A DNA stretch of 64,000 bases from Aestuariibaculum sediminum (GCF_014596945.1 NZ_JACVXB010000001.1:432314-496313), one strand, 5' to 3'. Counted from the first letter of the stretch, positions 33,926-43,046 are shown. Notes: generated from the letters alone by a model not told the origin. Numbers and translations: made by a program.

Positions 33926-34605
33926 TAATCTACAAACTTATAGCCTACTCCTTTTATGGTTTTAAAACTTTCGTCTCCAATTTTTTCTCGTAGTTTACGA
34001 ATATGAACATCGATTGTTCTACCACCAACTACAACCTCATTACCCCAAACTGTATCTAAAATCTCATCTCGCTTAAAAACTTTTCCTGGCTTAGAGGCTA
34101 ATAAAGAGAGTAATTCAAACTCTTTTCTTGGCAATACAATTTCCTTACCTTTCGAGGTGATTTTATATTCATCGCGATTTATTGTTAAGCTTCCTAATTT
34201 AACCATATCGGCTGAATCCTCCTCTTTAAATCGACGCAAAAGCGCTTTAACTTTACTAACTAAAACTTTGGGTTTTATTGGCTTTGTTATATAATCGTCG
34301 GCGCCAGCATCGAAACCTGCGACTTGAGAATAATCTTCGCCTCGTGCGGTTAAAAATACAACTAATGTATTTTGTAAATCCGGATGTTTTCTTATTAGTT
34401 CGCAAGCCTCAATTCCATCCATTTCTGGCATCATAACATCCAAGATTATCAAATGTGGGAGTTCTTTTTTAGCTTTTTTAACTCCTTCATTTCCATTTTC
34501 GGCTGTTATAACCTGATAGCCTTCGCTTGATAAATTATATCCCACAATCTCTAGGATATCCGGCTCATCATCTACCAATAATATTTTAATGTCTTTTTTC
34601 TTCAT
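33925..34605 (-). CDS. OmpR/PhoB-family response regulator
   Basis: A 226-residue two-domain regulator. The receiver has acid pair VDDEPD near 11-16, phosphoacceptor Asp56 in LDVMMPEMDG, and Lys in ITKPIKP near 106. The C-terminal winged helix (RKEFELLSLLASKPGKVFKRDEILDTVWG, GGRTIDVHIRKLREKIG) is of the OmpR/PhoB class. Together with the following PhoR-like kinase it forms a pair resembling phosphate-responsive PhoBR, but no pho box or phosphate genes are adjacent, so the signal is inferred. Confidence 0.96.
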   Translation of the reverse strand: MKKKDIKILLVDDEPDILEIVGYNLSSEGYQVITAENGNEGVKKAKKELPHLIILDVMMPEMDGIEACELIRKHPDLQNTLVVFLTARGEDYSQVAGFDAGADDYITKPIKPKVLVSKVKALLRRFKEEDSADMVKLGSLTINRDEYKITSKGKEIVLPRKEFELLSLLASKPGKVFKRDEILDTVWGNEVVVGGRTIDVHIRKLREKIGDESFKTIKGVGYKFVD

Positions 34606-34760
34606 TTTATGTCCTCAATAAAAATAATTTTATTTGTCGGTCTAAAGATAAAACTAATAAAATATATCATATCTAATTGCTAATTTAATAACACTAAGAT
34701 AACAAATACGTTACAAATTGTTAATTTTTCGATAAACCGCAGATTTCTTTAACTTTTTTC

Positions 34761-34794
34761 TTGGCATTACTTTTGTTATAATTTACTAAATTTG
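34761..34794 (+). promoter_or_regulatory. Promoter of the small T9SS gene
   Basis: TTG (34761-34763), a 23-nt spacer and TAAATTTG (34787-34794). The -7 box is 18 nt before the start codon. Confidence 0.55.
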
Positions 34795-34811
34795 AATAAC
34801 TAATAGGTTCT

Positions 34812-35153
34812 ATGAGAAAAAACTACTTGATAGCATTATTTCTTTTTTTAGCATTGTCATTCTCCTCTTTTACATTTGGACAAGATGGTGTTAACAGGAA
34901 TCCTATTCAAGAAACCATAGAACAATTATCTATTTACCCTAACCCAGTTACAAACGGTAAAACTTACATTTATATTACTACTAAACACAATTTAACCAAA
35001 AAAATTGAGTTTTTCGATGTTTTAGGCAAACGCATTTTCACTACTATGTTAACTGGAAAAGAGTTAAATATTTCAAACTTTAACAAAGGGGTTTATATTA
35101 TTAAAGTAACTGAAAACAACATGAGTGAAACCAGAAAACTGGTTATAAGATAG
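34812..35153 (+). CDS. Minimal T9SS type A protein, little more than a sorting domain
   Basis: A 113-residue secreted protein. Residues 1-23 are a signal peptide (ending FTFGQ). Only about 15 residues precede the C-terminal type A sorting domain, recognisable from IYPNPVTNGKTYIY (near 41-54), KIEFFDVLGKRIF and the KLVIR end. Such domains normally follow a large passenger and direct it through the type IX system, and are cut off by PorU. Here there is almost no passenger, so the mature product would be a short peptide. Could be a small exported peptide, a decoy for the sortase, or a relic of a larger gene. Confidence 0.85.
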   Translation: MRKNYLIALFLFLALSFSSFTFGQDGVNRNPIQETIEQLSIYPNPVTNGKTYIYITTKHNLTKKIEFFDVLGKRIFTTMLTGKELNISNFNKGVYIIKVTENNMSETRKLVIR

Positions 35154-35237
35154 TTTTTCCTACATATAATAAGTTTTTTCTTACATTTTTAAAATAAAGT
35201 GATTACCTTTAATTTATATTAACAAATCACTTTTATT

Positions 35238-36155
35238 ATGAAAAAACAATACTTTACTATTTTTAACTTTTTGGTAGTTTCACTTTTACACAGCCAAGTT
35301 GTAATTTACCAAGAAGATTTTGAAACCGACACGAATGGCACAAACTATTTTACAAGCATTAGTGAGTTTACAGATAAATCTACATCAACAGGTTATGATT
35401 TTTTTAAAAGAACCGACGGGAGTGATATAGGTTCAGCATACGAAATATCAAACATCAACAATTCCTATTTTTTTGGAGCGCAAGACATTGATGGTGAAGG
35501 AGCAACACTCCCTGTTACTTTGTCTACAAAACCCATAGACGTTTCATCGATGTCAACCATCGAATTTTCGATTTTAATCGCAGAAGATGATAATGAAACC
35601 AATGAAAACTGGGACAATCCCGATTATGTTCACATCACCTATGCTTTAGATTCTGGTGCACCTGAAAATTTATTATGGATTGAAGGCGACAACTCCTCTG
35701 GAGGATCCACAAATAACACCCCAAGAATCGATACAAATTTTGACGGCACAGGCGATGGCGCAGAAATAACATCAACTTTTACTGAATATTCAAAAATTAT
35801 AACTTTAAGCAGTAACTCAACAATTCAATTTACTATTGAATATGATTTAAACGCTGCAGATGAAGATTTAGCCATTGACAACATTAGAGTCATTAATACA
35901 ACGCCGCTTTCTGTAAAAGAAAATAACATAGCAGGTTTTAAAATTTACCCTAACCCAACAACCATTGGCTTTGTAAATATCAACTCTAAAAATAATTCCA
36001 AAATAGAAGTTTCAGTTTTTAGCCTTTTAGGAAAACAGATTTTAAAGCAATCCGTGACTAATAAACTTGATGTTTCAGGATTAAATCAAGGTGTTTATAT
36101 TATAAAAGCAACGCAAAACAATAAATCAATTACTAAAAAATTGATAGTTAAATAA
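35238..36155 (+). CDS. T9SS type A sorting domain-containing secreted protein
   Basis: A 305-residue secreted protein. The signal peptide ends near LLHSQ (residue 20). The passenger (about 21-220) is a beta-rich, Asp/Asn/Thr-rich domain beginning YQEDFETDTNGTNY, resembling lectin-like or cohesin-type jelly-roll passengers, then DLNAADEDLAIDNIRV. The C-terminal ~80 residues (FKIYPNPTTIGFVNI, LLGKQILKQS, KKLIVK) are a type A sorting domain for export and surface release. Function is unknown. It follows the minimal sorting-domain protein on the same strand after 84 bp, and a terminator follows. Confidence 0.9.
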   Translation: MKKQYFTIFNFLVVSLLHSQVVIYQEDFETDTNGTNYFTSISEFTDKSTSTGYDFFKRTDGSDIGSAYEISNINNSYFFGAQDIDGEGATLPVTLSTKPIDVSSMSTIEFSILIAEDDNETNENWDNPDYVHITYALDSGAPENLLWIEGDNSSGGSTNNTPRIDTNFDGTGDGAEITSTFTEYSKIITLSSNSTIQFTIEYDLNAADEDLAIDNIRVINTTPLSVKENNIAGFKIYPNPTTIGFVNINSKNNSKIEVSVFSLLGKQILKQSVTNKLDVSGLNQGVYIIKATQNNKSITKKLIVK

Positions 36156-36177
36156 TACACATAGCATCACATTAAAA

Positions 36178-36208
36178 AAAGCGCTACCGTTTGGTAACGC
36201 TTTTTTAT
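36178..36208 (+). terminator. Terminator after the T9SS gene
   Basis: AAAGCG-C-TACC / GGTA-A-CGCTTT, a stem with one internal mismatch and a GTTT loop, followed by a T-rich run. The loop also contains the TTTG that can act as the -33 element of the next gene. Confidence 0.75.
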
Positions 36209-36222
36209 TTTATCTACTTTTG
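36190..36222 (+). promoter_or_regulatory. Promoter of the LuxE-like gene, overlapping a terminator
   Basis: TTTG (36190-36193), a 21-nt spacer and TACTTTTG (36215-36222) match the Bacteroidota elements; the box is 15 nt before the start codon. The -33 element lies in the hairpin of the preceding terminator. Confidence 0.65.
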
Positions 36223-36236
36223 CGGAGCAATACATT

Positions 36237-37217
36237 ATGATAAACACCGCTTCCATATTTAATATTAAGAATGACAACGAATTTGAAAACCTCACTTATC
36301 AGGTATTCAAACATCAATTCGAAAACAACCGTGTATACCGGTCGTTTTGTGATTTGTTATACATTCATCCTGATGACGTAAAGTCTATTTCTGAAATCCC
36401 CTTTTTACCCATACAGTTTTTTAAGTCCCATAACGTATTAAGTTCAGAGTCAAAAGTACAATCCACTTTTACCAGTTCAGGCACAACAGGTAGCTTAACA
36501 AGCAAACACCATATTACCGATTTAAATATCTATATGAAAAGTTTTCGAAAAGGATTTGAATCATTTTATGGAAGCGTTAAAGATTATGTTGTTTTAGCTT
36601 TATTACCATCTTATTTAGAACGGAAAGGATCATCGCTAATTTTTATGGTCGATGATATGATAAAACAATCAAATCATCCTGAAAGCGGTTTTTATTTAAA
36701 TAACCTTTCTGAGTTAAAAAACAAATTAATTGCCCTTGATAATTCAGGAAAAAAGGTATTGTTAATTGGAGTTTCTTTTGCTTTGCTCGATTTGGTTGAA
36801 ACACATCAATTTCAGCTTAAAAACACCATAATTATGGAAACCGGTGGTATGAAAGGCCGTCGAAAAGAACTCATTCGCGCCGAACTTCACAACATTTTAA
36901 AACAAGGTTTTGGAGTTGATGTTATACACAGTGAATACGGCATGACCGAACTTTTAAGTCAGGCGTATTCGAAAGGTCATGGTATTTTTAATTGCCCAAG
37001 TTGGATGCGCATTTTAACCAGAGATACCGAAGATGCTTTAACCATTTTACCTAAAGGTAAGGCAGGCGGCATTAATGTTATAGATTTAGCTAATATAAAT
37101 TCGTGCTCTTTTATCGCCACACAGGATCTCGGAAAAGCGCATGATAATAACACTTTTGAGGTTATTGGACGTTTTGACCATTCCGATATAAGAGGATGTA
37201 ATCTTTTGGTCTTATAA
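36237..37217 (+). CDS. LuxE/PaaK-like acyl-adenylating protein (acyl-protein synthetase family)
   Basis: A 326-residue protein of the LuxE / phenylacetate-CoA-ligase-like group. The adenylation P-loop is FTSSGTTGSLTSKHH at about 78-92, and further family segments are IPFLPIQFFKSHNV (54-67), METGGMKGRRKELIR and the C-terminal ATQDLGKAHDNNTFEVIGRFDHSDIRGCNL. LuxE activates and transfers fatty acids in luciferase systems; the flavobacterial homologue is often called an acyl transferase. The substrate and carrier are not visible here. It lacks the usual C-terminal domain of full acyl-CoA ligases and stands alone. Confidence 0.85.
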   Translation: MINTASIFNIKNDNEFENLTYQVFKHQFENNRVYRSFCDLLYIHPDDVKSISEIPFLPIQFFKSHNVLSSESKVQSTFTSSGTTGSLTSKHHITDLNIYMKSFRKGFESFYGSVKDYVVLALLPSYLERKGSSLIFMVDDMIKQSNHPESGFYLNNLSELKNKLIALDNSGKKVLLIGVSFALLDLVETHQFQLKNTIIMETGGMKGRRKELIRAELHNILKQGFGVDVIHSEYGMTELLSQAYSKGHGIFNCPSWMRILTRDTEDALTILPKGKAGGINVIDLANINSCSFIATQDLGKAHDNNTFEVIGRFDHSDIRGCNLLVL

Positions 37218-37303
37218 ACGTGTAAGTTAATTATAAAACTTGCGACTAAATATTCGCTAAGAATAGCAAATTTAAAAATTAATAATTTTTAGGTTGGTTA
37301 ATT

Positions 37304-37337
37304 AAAAAGCCTGATTTAAATAAATCAGGCTTTTTTC
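37304..37337. terminator. Bidirectional terminator before tyrS
   Basis: AAGCCTGATTTA / TAAATCAGGCTT with a two-base centre and A/T runs on both sides, between the convergent LuxE-like and tyrS genes. Confidence 0.88.
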
Positions 37338-37338
37338 T

Positions 37339-38634
37339 TTATACAATGCTTAATACAAAGTAATTCTTTTTACCTCGTTGTAATAAGACAAACTTATCGT
37401 TAATCAAGTCTTTAGTTGTAATACTGTAGTCTTCTTTGACTTTTTCTTTGTTAACAGAAATTGAATTTTCTTTTAAAGCACGTCTGGCTTCACTATTTGA
37501 TTTTAAAAAGCCTCCTTTTTCAGCTAAAGCACCAATAATATCCAATCCGTTTTCAATATCTTGTTTAGAGACTTCTGTTAAAGGCACACCTTCAAATACT
37601 TCTAAAAAGGTTTTTGCTGTAAGTCCTTTTAAATCTTCACTTGTAGATTTACCAAACAAAATTTCACTAGCTTTTATAGCATTATCCAATTCTTCTTTGG
37701 AATGAACCATCGTTGTAATTTCTTCGGCCAAACGGCGTTGCAACACGCGTAAATGTGGTGCTTCTTTATGTTCTTCGATAATGCTTTCAATTTCTTCACG
37801 AGTTAAGAAGGTGAAAATTTTAATATATTTTTCAGCGTCTATATCACTCGTATTTAACCAATATTGGTAGAACTTATAAGGAGATGTACGTTCGGCATCT
37901 AACCAGATATTCCCTCCTTCTGTTTTACCAAATTTAGTGCCATCGGCTTTTGTTATTAAAGGCCATGTTAAAGCATATCCTTTTCCTGCGTCTACACGAC
38001 GAATTAGCTCTGTACCTGTGGTAATATTCCCCCACTGGTCGCTACCGCCCATTTGTAAGGTACATTGTTTTTCACGGAATAAATGAAGAAAATCATAACC
38101 TTGTACTAGCTGATAAGTAAACTCCGTAAAACTCATACCAACGGATGATTCGGAAGACAATCGTTTTTTTACTGAATCCTTAGCCATCATATAATTTACA
38201 GTGATATGTTTACCGACATCGCGAATAAACTCTAAAAACGAAAAGTCTTTCATCCAATCGTAATTATTCACAATAACTGCAGCATTCTCTGCATCGCTGT
38301 CAAAATCTAAAAATCGCGACAATTGTTCTTTTATAGCATTTTGATTATGTCTCAATGTTTCTTCATTAAGCAAATTACGTTCTGCAGATTTACCCGAAGG
38401 GTCACCAATCATACCTGTTGCACCACCAACTAGCGCTACTGGTTTGTGTCCTGATAATTGAAAATGTTTAAGTCCCATAACCCCCACTAAATGTCCGATA
38501 TGTAACGAATCGGCTGTAGGGTCAATTCCCACATAAGCCAAACGCATCGCTTCCATTAAGTGTTCTTCAGTACCTGGCATAATGTCTTGTATCATTCCAC
38601 GCCAAGTTAATTCTTCAACAAAATTCTTTATCAT
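37339..38634 (-). CDS. tyrS: Tyrosyl-tRNA synthetase
   Basis: A 431-residue class I synthetase that charges tRNA-Tyr. The signature LHIGHLVG is at residues 44-51, the KFGKTEGG motif (KMSKS equivalent) follows the Rossmann core near 235, and an S4 RNA-binding domain forms the C-terminal end ([17 protein letters not shown]). The stop lies a few bases from a strong bidirectional terminator, and the transcript is probably single-gene. A TAnnTTTG box sits 28 nt upstream. Confidence 0.98.
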   Translation of the reverse strand: MIKNFVEELTWRGMIQDIMPGTEEHLMEAMRLAYVGIDPTADSLHIGHLVGVMGLKHFQLSGHKPVALVGGATGMIGDPSGKSAERNLLNEETLRHNQNAIKEQLSRFLDFDSDAENAAVIVNNYDWMKDFSFLEFIRDVGKHITVNYMMAKDSVKKRLSSESSVGMSFTEFTYQLVQGYDFLHLFREKQCTLQMGGSDQWGNITTGTELIRRVDAGKGYALTWPLITKADGTKFGKTEGGNIWLDAERTSPYKFYQYWLNTSDIDAEKYIKIFTFLTREEIESIIEEHKEAPHLRVLQRRLAEEITTMVHSKEELDNAIKASEILFGKSTSEDLKGLTAKTFLEVFEGVPLTEVSKQDIENGLDIIGALAEKGGFLKSNSEARRALKENSISVNKEKVKEDYSITTKDLINDKFVLLQRGKKNYFVLSIV

Positions 38635-38661
38635 TACTCGTTAATTTTTATAAAAGTATGG

Positions 38662-38669
38662 CAAAGATA
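38662..38669 (-). promoter_or_regulatory. Promoter -7 box of tyrS
   Basis: Minus strand reads TATCTTTG, an exact TAnnTTTG match, 28 nt before the tyrS start. No -33 TTG at ideal spacing. Confidence 0.6.
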
Positions 38670-38722
38670 AAAATCAATGTATAATTACTTTAGTATAATG
38701 AATAATTCTTTACATTAGTTGC

Positions 38723-39730
38723 ATGATTTTAGTAACGGGAGGCACAGGTTTAGTAGGCTCACACCTACTTTATAAACTAACAAGTACGAATAATTCGGTT
38801 AGAGCAATTTACCGAACTGAACATAAACTTGCTCAAGTTAAAGATGTATTTGCTACCTATACCAACGATTTTGAAGCATTGTTTAATAAAATTGAATGGG
38901 TACAAGCCGACCTACTGGATATTACTGCTTTAGAATTAGCTCTTAGTAATATTGATATTGTTTATCACTGCGCCGCATTTGTCTCTTTCGAACCAGATAA
39001 ATATCATCTTTTAAGAAAAACCAATATTGAGGGCACTAGCAATCTTGTTAATATTTGTTTATCAAAAAACATAAAAAAATTATGTTATGTGAGTTCTATA
39101 GCTACTTTGGGTAAGCCAACAAACTCACTAGATATTAATGAAGAAACCGTTTGGAATCCAGAAGATAAAAATACGGTATACGCCATTACAAAATATGGCG
39201 CTGAAATGGAAGTTTGGCGAGCTACACAAGAAGGGCTAAATGCTGTCATTGTCAATCCTGGGGTTATTTTAGGTGCCGGAATTTGGAAATACGGCACAGG
39301 AAGCCTGTTTAAAAAAGCCAGTAAAGGGAATCCGTTTTACACCTCGGGAAGTGTTGGCTTGGTCGATGTACACGACGTTGTTGAAATTATGATAAAACTT
39401 ATGGAAAGCAACATTATAAACGAACGCTTTATTTTAGTTGCAGAAACCTGGAGTTTTAAAGATTTTCTTGAAAAATTGGCTATTTCGGTAAACGGAAAAA
39501 TCCCTAAAAAGGAAGCCTCAAAATTCCTTTTGGATATCTTATGGCGATTAGACTGGTTCGTGCATAAAATTACAGGTAAACGGCGCCAATTAACAAGACA
39601 TTTAACCAATACTCTTTGTTCTAAACGGGCCTACAGTAATGCCAAAATAAAAACAGCCCTGAACTATAATTTCAGAGCTGTAAACGATACTATTACAGAA
39701 ATAGGGAGTCTTTACTTGAAGCGGGCTTAG
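38723..39730 (+). CDS. NAD-dependent epimerase/dehydratase family protein (extended SDR)
   Basis: A 335-residue SDR enzyme. NAD-binding motif TGGTGLVGSHL (5-15) is at the N-terminus and the catalytic Tyr153-Ala-Ile-Thr-Lys157 (YxxxK) follows SSIATLG near 124-130. It resembles nucleoside-diphosphate-sugar epimerases or 3-beta-hydroxysteroid-type dehydrogenases; the substrate is unknown. The 3' end overlaps the convergent DUF4296 gene by 38 bp. Confidence 0.9.
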   Translation: MILVTGGTGLVGSHLLYKLTSTNNSVRAIYRTEHKLAQVKDVFATYTNDFEALFNKIEWVQADLLDITALELALSNIDIVYHCAAFVSFEPDKYHLLRKTNIEGTSNLVNICLSKNIKKLCYVSSIATLGKPTNSLDINEETVWNPEDKNTVYAITKYGAEMEVWRATQEGLNAVIVNPGVILGAGIWKYGTGSLFKKASKGNPFYTSGSVGLVDVHDVVEIMIKLMESNIINERFILVAETWSFKDFLEKLAISVNGKIPKKEASKFLLDILWRLDWFVHKITGKRRQLTRHLTNTLCSKRAYSNAKIKTALNYNFRAVNDTITEIGSLYLKRA

Positions 39731-40199
39731 CTAAAGTCCCAGCCTCCCTACGTTCGTTTATTTCTAATTGCCTATTGATAACTGAATCTCTTATTTTATT
39801 AATATGCTGAATGGAATCCATTTCATGCGCTCTCTTCCTCTGTTCTTCCTTTTGTTTTTCAACCTCTAAGACTGTTTTTAACCTTTCCAGGCTATCAATA
39901 GCCTTGTCAAATATAGACTGATAATCCTTTATATGATAAGCATAATAACTATTGCTTTGGGCAAACTGCAAACTATCTGTACCATGCTTTTCAAAAACAT
40001 AGGTTTTAAGATTGTACCCCATGTCTTCAAGATCCCTTTTATTCATTCCGTTAATGGACCCCACTAAACGTGCATCGATAATAATATCGACCATTTTGCT
40101 CTTCGAAATTAAATTATCAGGTTTTTTAGGACCGTCTAAATTTCCGCAGGCAACAAATAAAATACTTAACGCGAAATAGGTAACTAGTTTTTTTAACAT
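39693..40199 (-). CDS. DUF4296 domain lipoprotein
   Basis: A 168-residue lipoprotein (signal ending LFVAC, lipid Cys18) of the DUF4296 family, restricted largely to Flavobacteriia. The body is helical with many charged residues (EKQKEEQRKRAHEMD), likely a coiled coil, and ends in a flexible tail. No function is known. Its start shares a base with the dihydroorotase stop (TAATG), so translation is coupled, and its 3' end overlaps the convergent SDR gene. Confidence 0.88.
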   Translation of the reverse strand: MLKKLVTYFALSILFVACGNLDGPKKPDNLISKSKMVDIIIDARLVGSINGMNKRDLEDMGYNLKTYVFEKHGTDSLQFAQSNSYYAYHIKDYQSIFDKAIDSLERLKTVLEVEKQKEEQRKRAHEMDSIQHINKIRDSVINRQLEINERREAGTLAKPASSKDSLFL

Positions 40200-41545
40200 T
40201 ATCTATTAAAAGTTAAACGTTTAGCCGCTTTAACATTGTTAAATTTAGCATTATTGTAAACAAGAACCCCATTAACAAAAGTATGCGTTACTCTGGACCT
40301 AAATGTCGTTCCTTCGAAAGGAGACCAGCCACATTTATACAGAATATTGTCTTTGTTAACGGTCCAAGGATTATTTAAATCTACCAACACTAAATCGGCA
40401 AAATAACCTTCTTTTACATAACCACGCTTTTCAACTTCGAATAAAATAGCAGGATTATGACACATTTTTTCAACGACTTTTTCAATTGAAATTTTCCCTC
40501 TGTGATGCATTTCCAGCATAGCAGGCAAGGCATGCTGAACCAATGGCCCGCCAGATGGTGCTTTTGTATAAACGTTTTTCTTCTCGTCTATAGTATGTGG
40601 CGCATGGTCGGTTGCAATAACATCAATTCTATCATCGAGTAAAGCTTCCCATAAAAGGTCTTGATCTTTTTTTGTTTTTACAGCTGGATTCCATTTAATT
40701 AGTGTCCCTTTCTTATCGTAATCTTCATCAGAGAACCAAAGGTGATGAATACAAACCTCTGCTGTTATTTTTTTATCTTTTAAGTCTTGCTTATTACTAA
40801 ATAAACTTGTTTCCTTTCCTGTAGAAAGATGAAAAACATGTAAACGAGCCCCGGTTTTCTTAGCTAATTCAATTGCTTTGGAAGACGATATATAACAGGC
40901 GTCTTCACTTCTAATTACAGGATGACATTTAATAGGAATATCTTCGCCATAATTATCTAAATGCTCCTGAAAATTCTTTTTAATTGTAGCTTCGTCTTCA
41001 CAATGTACAGAAATCACCATGTTGGTGCTTTTAAAAATTTTCTCAAGCACTTCTGGGTTATCTACCAACATATTTCCTGTTGATGACCCTAAAAACAATT
41101 TTAATCCCGCAACACTTTTTGGGTCTACTTTTAAAATTTCATCTAAATTATCGTTAGTTCCACCAAACATAAACGAATAATTAGCTGATGATGTTTTTGC
41201 TGCAATAGCAAATTTTTCTTCCAACTTTTCAACAGTCGTTGTTTGAGGATTAGTGTTTGGCATTTCTACAAACGAGGTAATCCCTCCTGCTATTGCTGCC
41301 CTAGATTCTGTTTCAATATTTGCCTTATGGGTTAACCCAGGCTCTCTAAAATGCACCTGATCATCGATGGCACCAGGCAAAAGGTATTTACCTTCGGCGT
41401 CAATAACATGTACATCCGACGATTTTGCACTAATTGAATCGCTTATTTCTTTTATATAATCGCCTTCAATTAATATATCGCCATTAAAAATGGAACCTTC
41501 GTTTACAATATGGGCGTTTTTAATTAATGTCTGTTTCATTTTCAT
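40199..41545 (-). CDS. pyrC: Dihydroorotase
   Basis: A 448-residue amidohydrolase of the class I dihydroorotase type, third step of pyrimidine synthesis, closing carbamoyl-aspartate to dihydroorotate. Motifs seen: IDDQVHFREPGLTHKANI near 60-77, GGITSFVEMPNTNP, and the metal-site aspartate region ATDHAPHT. In classical enzymes the first motif is His-x-His; here it is Gln63-Val-His65, so one zinc ligand is Gln. A Met two codons in could also be the start. It is coupled to the DUF4296 gene and follows the GT2 gene by 7 bp. Confidence 0.92.
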   Translation of the reverse strand: MKMKQTLIKNAHIVNEGSIFNGDILIEGDYIKEISDSISAKSSDVHVIDAEGKYLLPGAIDDQVHFREPGLTHKANIETESRAAIAGGITSFVEMPNTNPQTTTVEKLEEKFAIAAKTSSANYSFMFGGTNDNLDEILKVDPKSVAGLKLFLGSSTGNMLVDNPEVLEKIFKSTNMVISVHCEDEATIKKNFQEHLDNYGEDIPIKCHPVIRSEDACYISSSKAIELAKKTGARLHVFHLSTGKETSLFSNKQDLKDKKITAEVCIHHLWFSDEDYDKKGTLIKWNPAVKTKKDQDLLWEALLDDRIDVIATDHAPHTIDEKKNVYTKAPSGGPLVQHALPAMLEMHHRGKISIEKVVEKMCHNPAILFEVEKRGYVKEGYFADLVLVDLNNPWTVNKDNILYKCGWSPFEGTTFRSRVTHTFVNGVLVYNNAKFNNVKAAKRLTFNR

Positions 41546-41552
41546 TGTTTAT

Positions 41553-42275
41553 TTACTTCTTAAATAAGCTTTTCATTTTCATGGATATGACACCAAAAAT
41601 AGCTTCAGAAATAATTCCCGAGCTCAATTTTGATTCACCTCGTGTTCTATCGGTAAAAATTACAGGAACTTCAACAATTTTAAATGCTTTTAAATAGGCT
41701 TTAAATTTCATTTCTATTTGAAAAGCGTATCCTATAAATTTAATGGTATCTAAATTAATAGATTCCAGAACGTTGCGTTTATAGCAAACAAATCCAGCAG
41801 TTGTATCGTGTATTTTCATGCCAGTTATAATACGCACATATTTTGATGCAAAATATGACATGAGTACGCGACTCATTGGCCAATTAACCACATTTACACC
41901 TGTCACGTAACGTGAGCCAATAGCTAAATCGGCACCTTGTTTGTGGCAAGCTTCGTAAAGCCTTGGTAAATCTTTAGGATTATGTGAAAAATCGGCATCC
42001 ATTTCAATAATATATTCGTATGTTTTTTGTAAACACCATTTAAATCCATGAATATAAGCCGTACCCAATCCCGATTTTTCCTTTCGTTCCTCTATAAACA
42101 AACGTTCGGGGAATTCACTTTGCAGTTCTTTAACTTTTGAAGCTGTTAAATCTGGTGAATTATCATCAACTATAAGTATATGAACGTCTTTCGAATGAGA
42201 AAACACTGCTCTAATAATCGCTTCGATATTTTCAATTTCGTTGTAAGTGGGAATAATTACAATAGAATTTGTCAT
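41553..42275 (-). CDS. Polyprenol-phosphate sugar transferase-like GT2 glycosyltransferase
   Basis: A 240-residue GT2 enzyme resembling dolichol/polyprenol-phosphate mannose synthase. Motifs: IIPTYNEIENI (6-16), ILIVDDNSPD and GLGTAYIHGF, the metal-binding DADFSH (about 95-100), GSRYVTGV and IKFIGYAFQIE. It would make lipid-linked sugar for envelope glycosylation; donor and sugar are not certain. The start at MTNSIVIIP is chosen over a Met 13 codons upstream, which overlaps a TAnnTTTG box. Dihydroorotase and DUF4296 genes lie downstream on the same strand. Confidence 0.9.
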   Translation of the reverse strand: MTNSIVIIPTYNEIENIEAIIRAVFSHSKDVHILIVDDNSPDLTASKVKELQSEFPERLFIEERKEKSGLGTAYIHGFKWCLQKTYEYIIEMDADFSHNPKDLPRLYEACHKQGADLAIGSRYVTGVNVVNWPMSRVLMSYFASKYVRIITGMKIHDTTAGFVCYKRNVLESINLDTIKFIGYAFQIEMKFKAYLKAFKIVEVPVIFTDRTRGESKLSSGIISEAIFGVISMKMKSLFKK

Positions 42276-42311
42276 TCTTAGGCGTTGATGATACTTTAAA
42301 ATTAATTTCAG

Positions 42312-42319
42312 CAAATGTA
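42312..42319 (-). promoter_or_regulatory. Promoter -7 box of the GT2-pyrC operon, decides the start
   Basis: Minus strand reads TACATTTG. The alternative upstream Met codon (42314) falls inside this box, so the start at 42275 is the likely one. Confidence 0.6.
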
Positions 42320-42398
42320 CACTATTACGCGTTCATTTATTTTAAATATTCCTTAATAATTCCATTTTCTTCTAAAATATTTATAATAATTTTACAAC

Positions 42399-43046
42399 AT
42401 GCTCAGGGAAACGCTATCAAACGATTTATTCACTATATTTTTAGTTATTGGCATACTTACTATTGCTATAACTAAGCTTGTTGCACCCAAACGTTTCGCA
42501 GACTTCGCTTATGTTTTAGGTAATTCTAAGTATTTAAAAATTTATGCCCGCGACCAAAAATTTCTTGACAAGTTTGAGGCATTACTCTTTTTAAATTTAA
42601 TTCTTTCGGCATCGGTATTCATTTATATTATTTATCTAAAAACTACAAATACCACAACCATTTACCTCGATGCTATTTTAAAGTTAGCGCTGGGAATAGC
42701 TATTTTTATATTAGTGAAGGTTATTTTAGAGCGACTCATAGCCAGTATTTTTGAAATAGAAAAACTAACCGACTTATATCTGTTTCAAAAAATTACTTAT
42801 AAAAACTATCTGGGTTTATTATTAATTCCAATTAATGCTTTATTACTATATAGCTTTCCTGCATCGTTAAACCTTATTTACGTTATAATTATTTTTTTGT
42901 TAATAATTAATATTATAGGACTTATAACATCCTTTAAAGCACATCAATCTTTAATAAAAAACAACTTGTTTTATTTTATTTTGTATCTTTGCACACTTGA
43001 AATCGCACCTTACGTATTTTTATACAAGGTGTTTATTTTTAACTGA
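42399..43046 (+). CDS. DUF4271 membrane protein
   Basis: A 215-residue inner-membrane protein with about five to six hydrophobic segments (residues 9-25, 60-80, 90-110, 135-150, 157-177, 190-210). It belongs to DUF4271, common in Bacteroidota and found next to uroporphyrinogen-III synthase as here. No function is known. The start is the ATG at MLRETLSN. It is divergent from the GT2 gene; hemD follows after 20 bp, with its own -7 box inside the end of this gene. Confidence 0.85.
   Translation: MLRETLSNDLFTIFLVIGILTIAITKLVAPKRFADFAYVLGNSKYLKIYARDQKFLDKFEALLFLNLILSASVFIYIIYLKTTNTTTIYLDAILKLALGIAIFILVKVILERLIASIFEIEKLTDLYLFQKITYKNYLGLLLIPINALLLYSFPASLNLIYVIIIFLLIINIIGLITSFKAHQSLIKNNLFYFILYLCTLEIAPYVFLYKVFIFN
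42984..42991 (+). promoter_or_regulatory. Possible internal promoter of hemD, -7 box inside the DUF4271 gene
   Basis: TATCTTTG is an exact TAnnTTTG match, 75 nt before the hemD start and inside the 3' end of the upstream gene. The only TTG (42966-42968) is 15 nt away, a short spacing. Confidence 0.4.
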
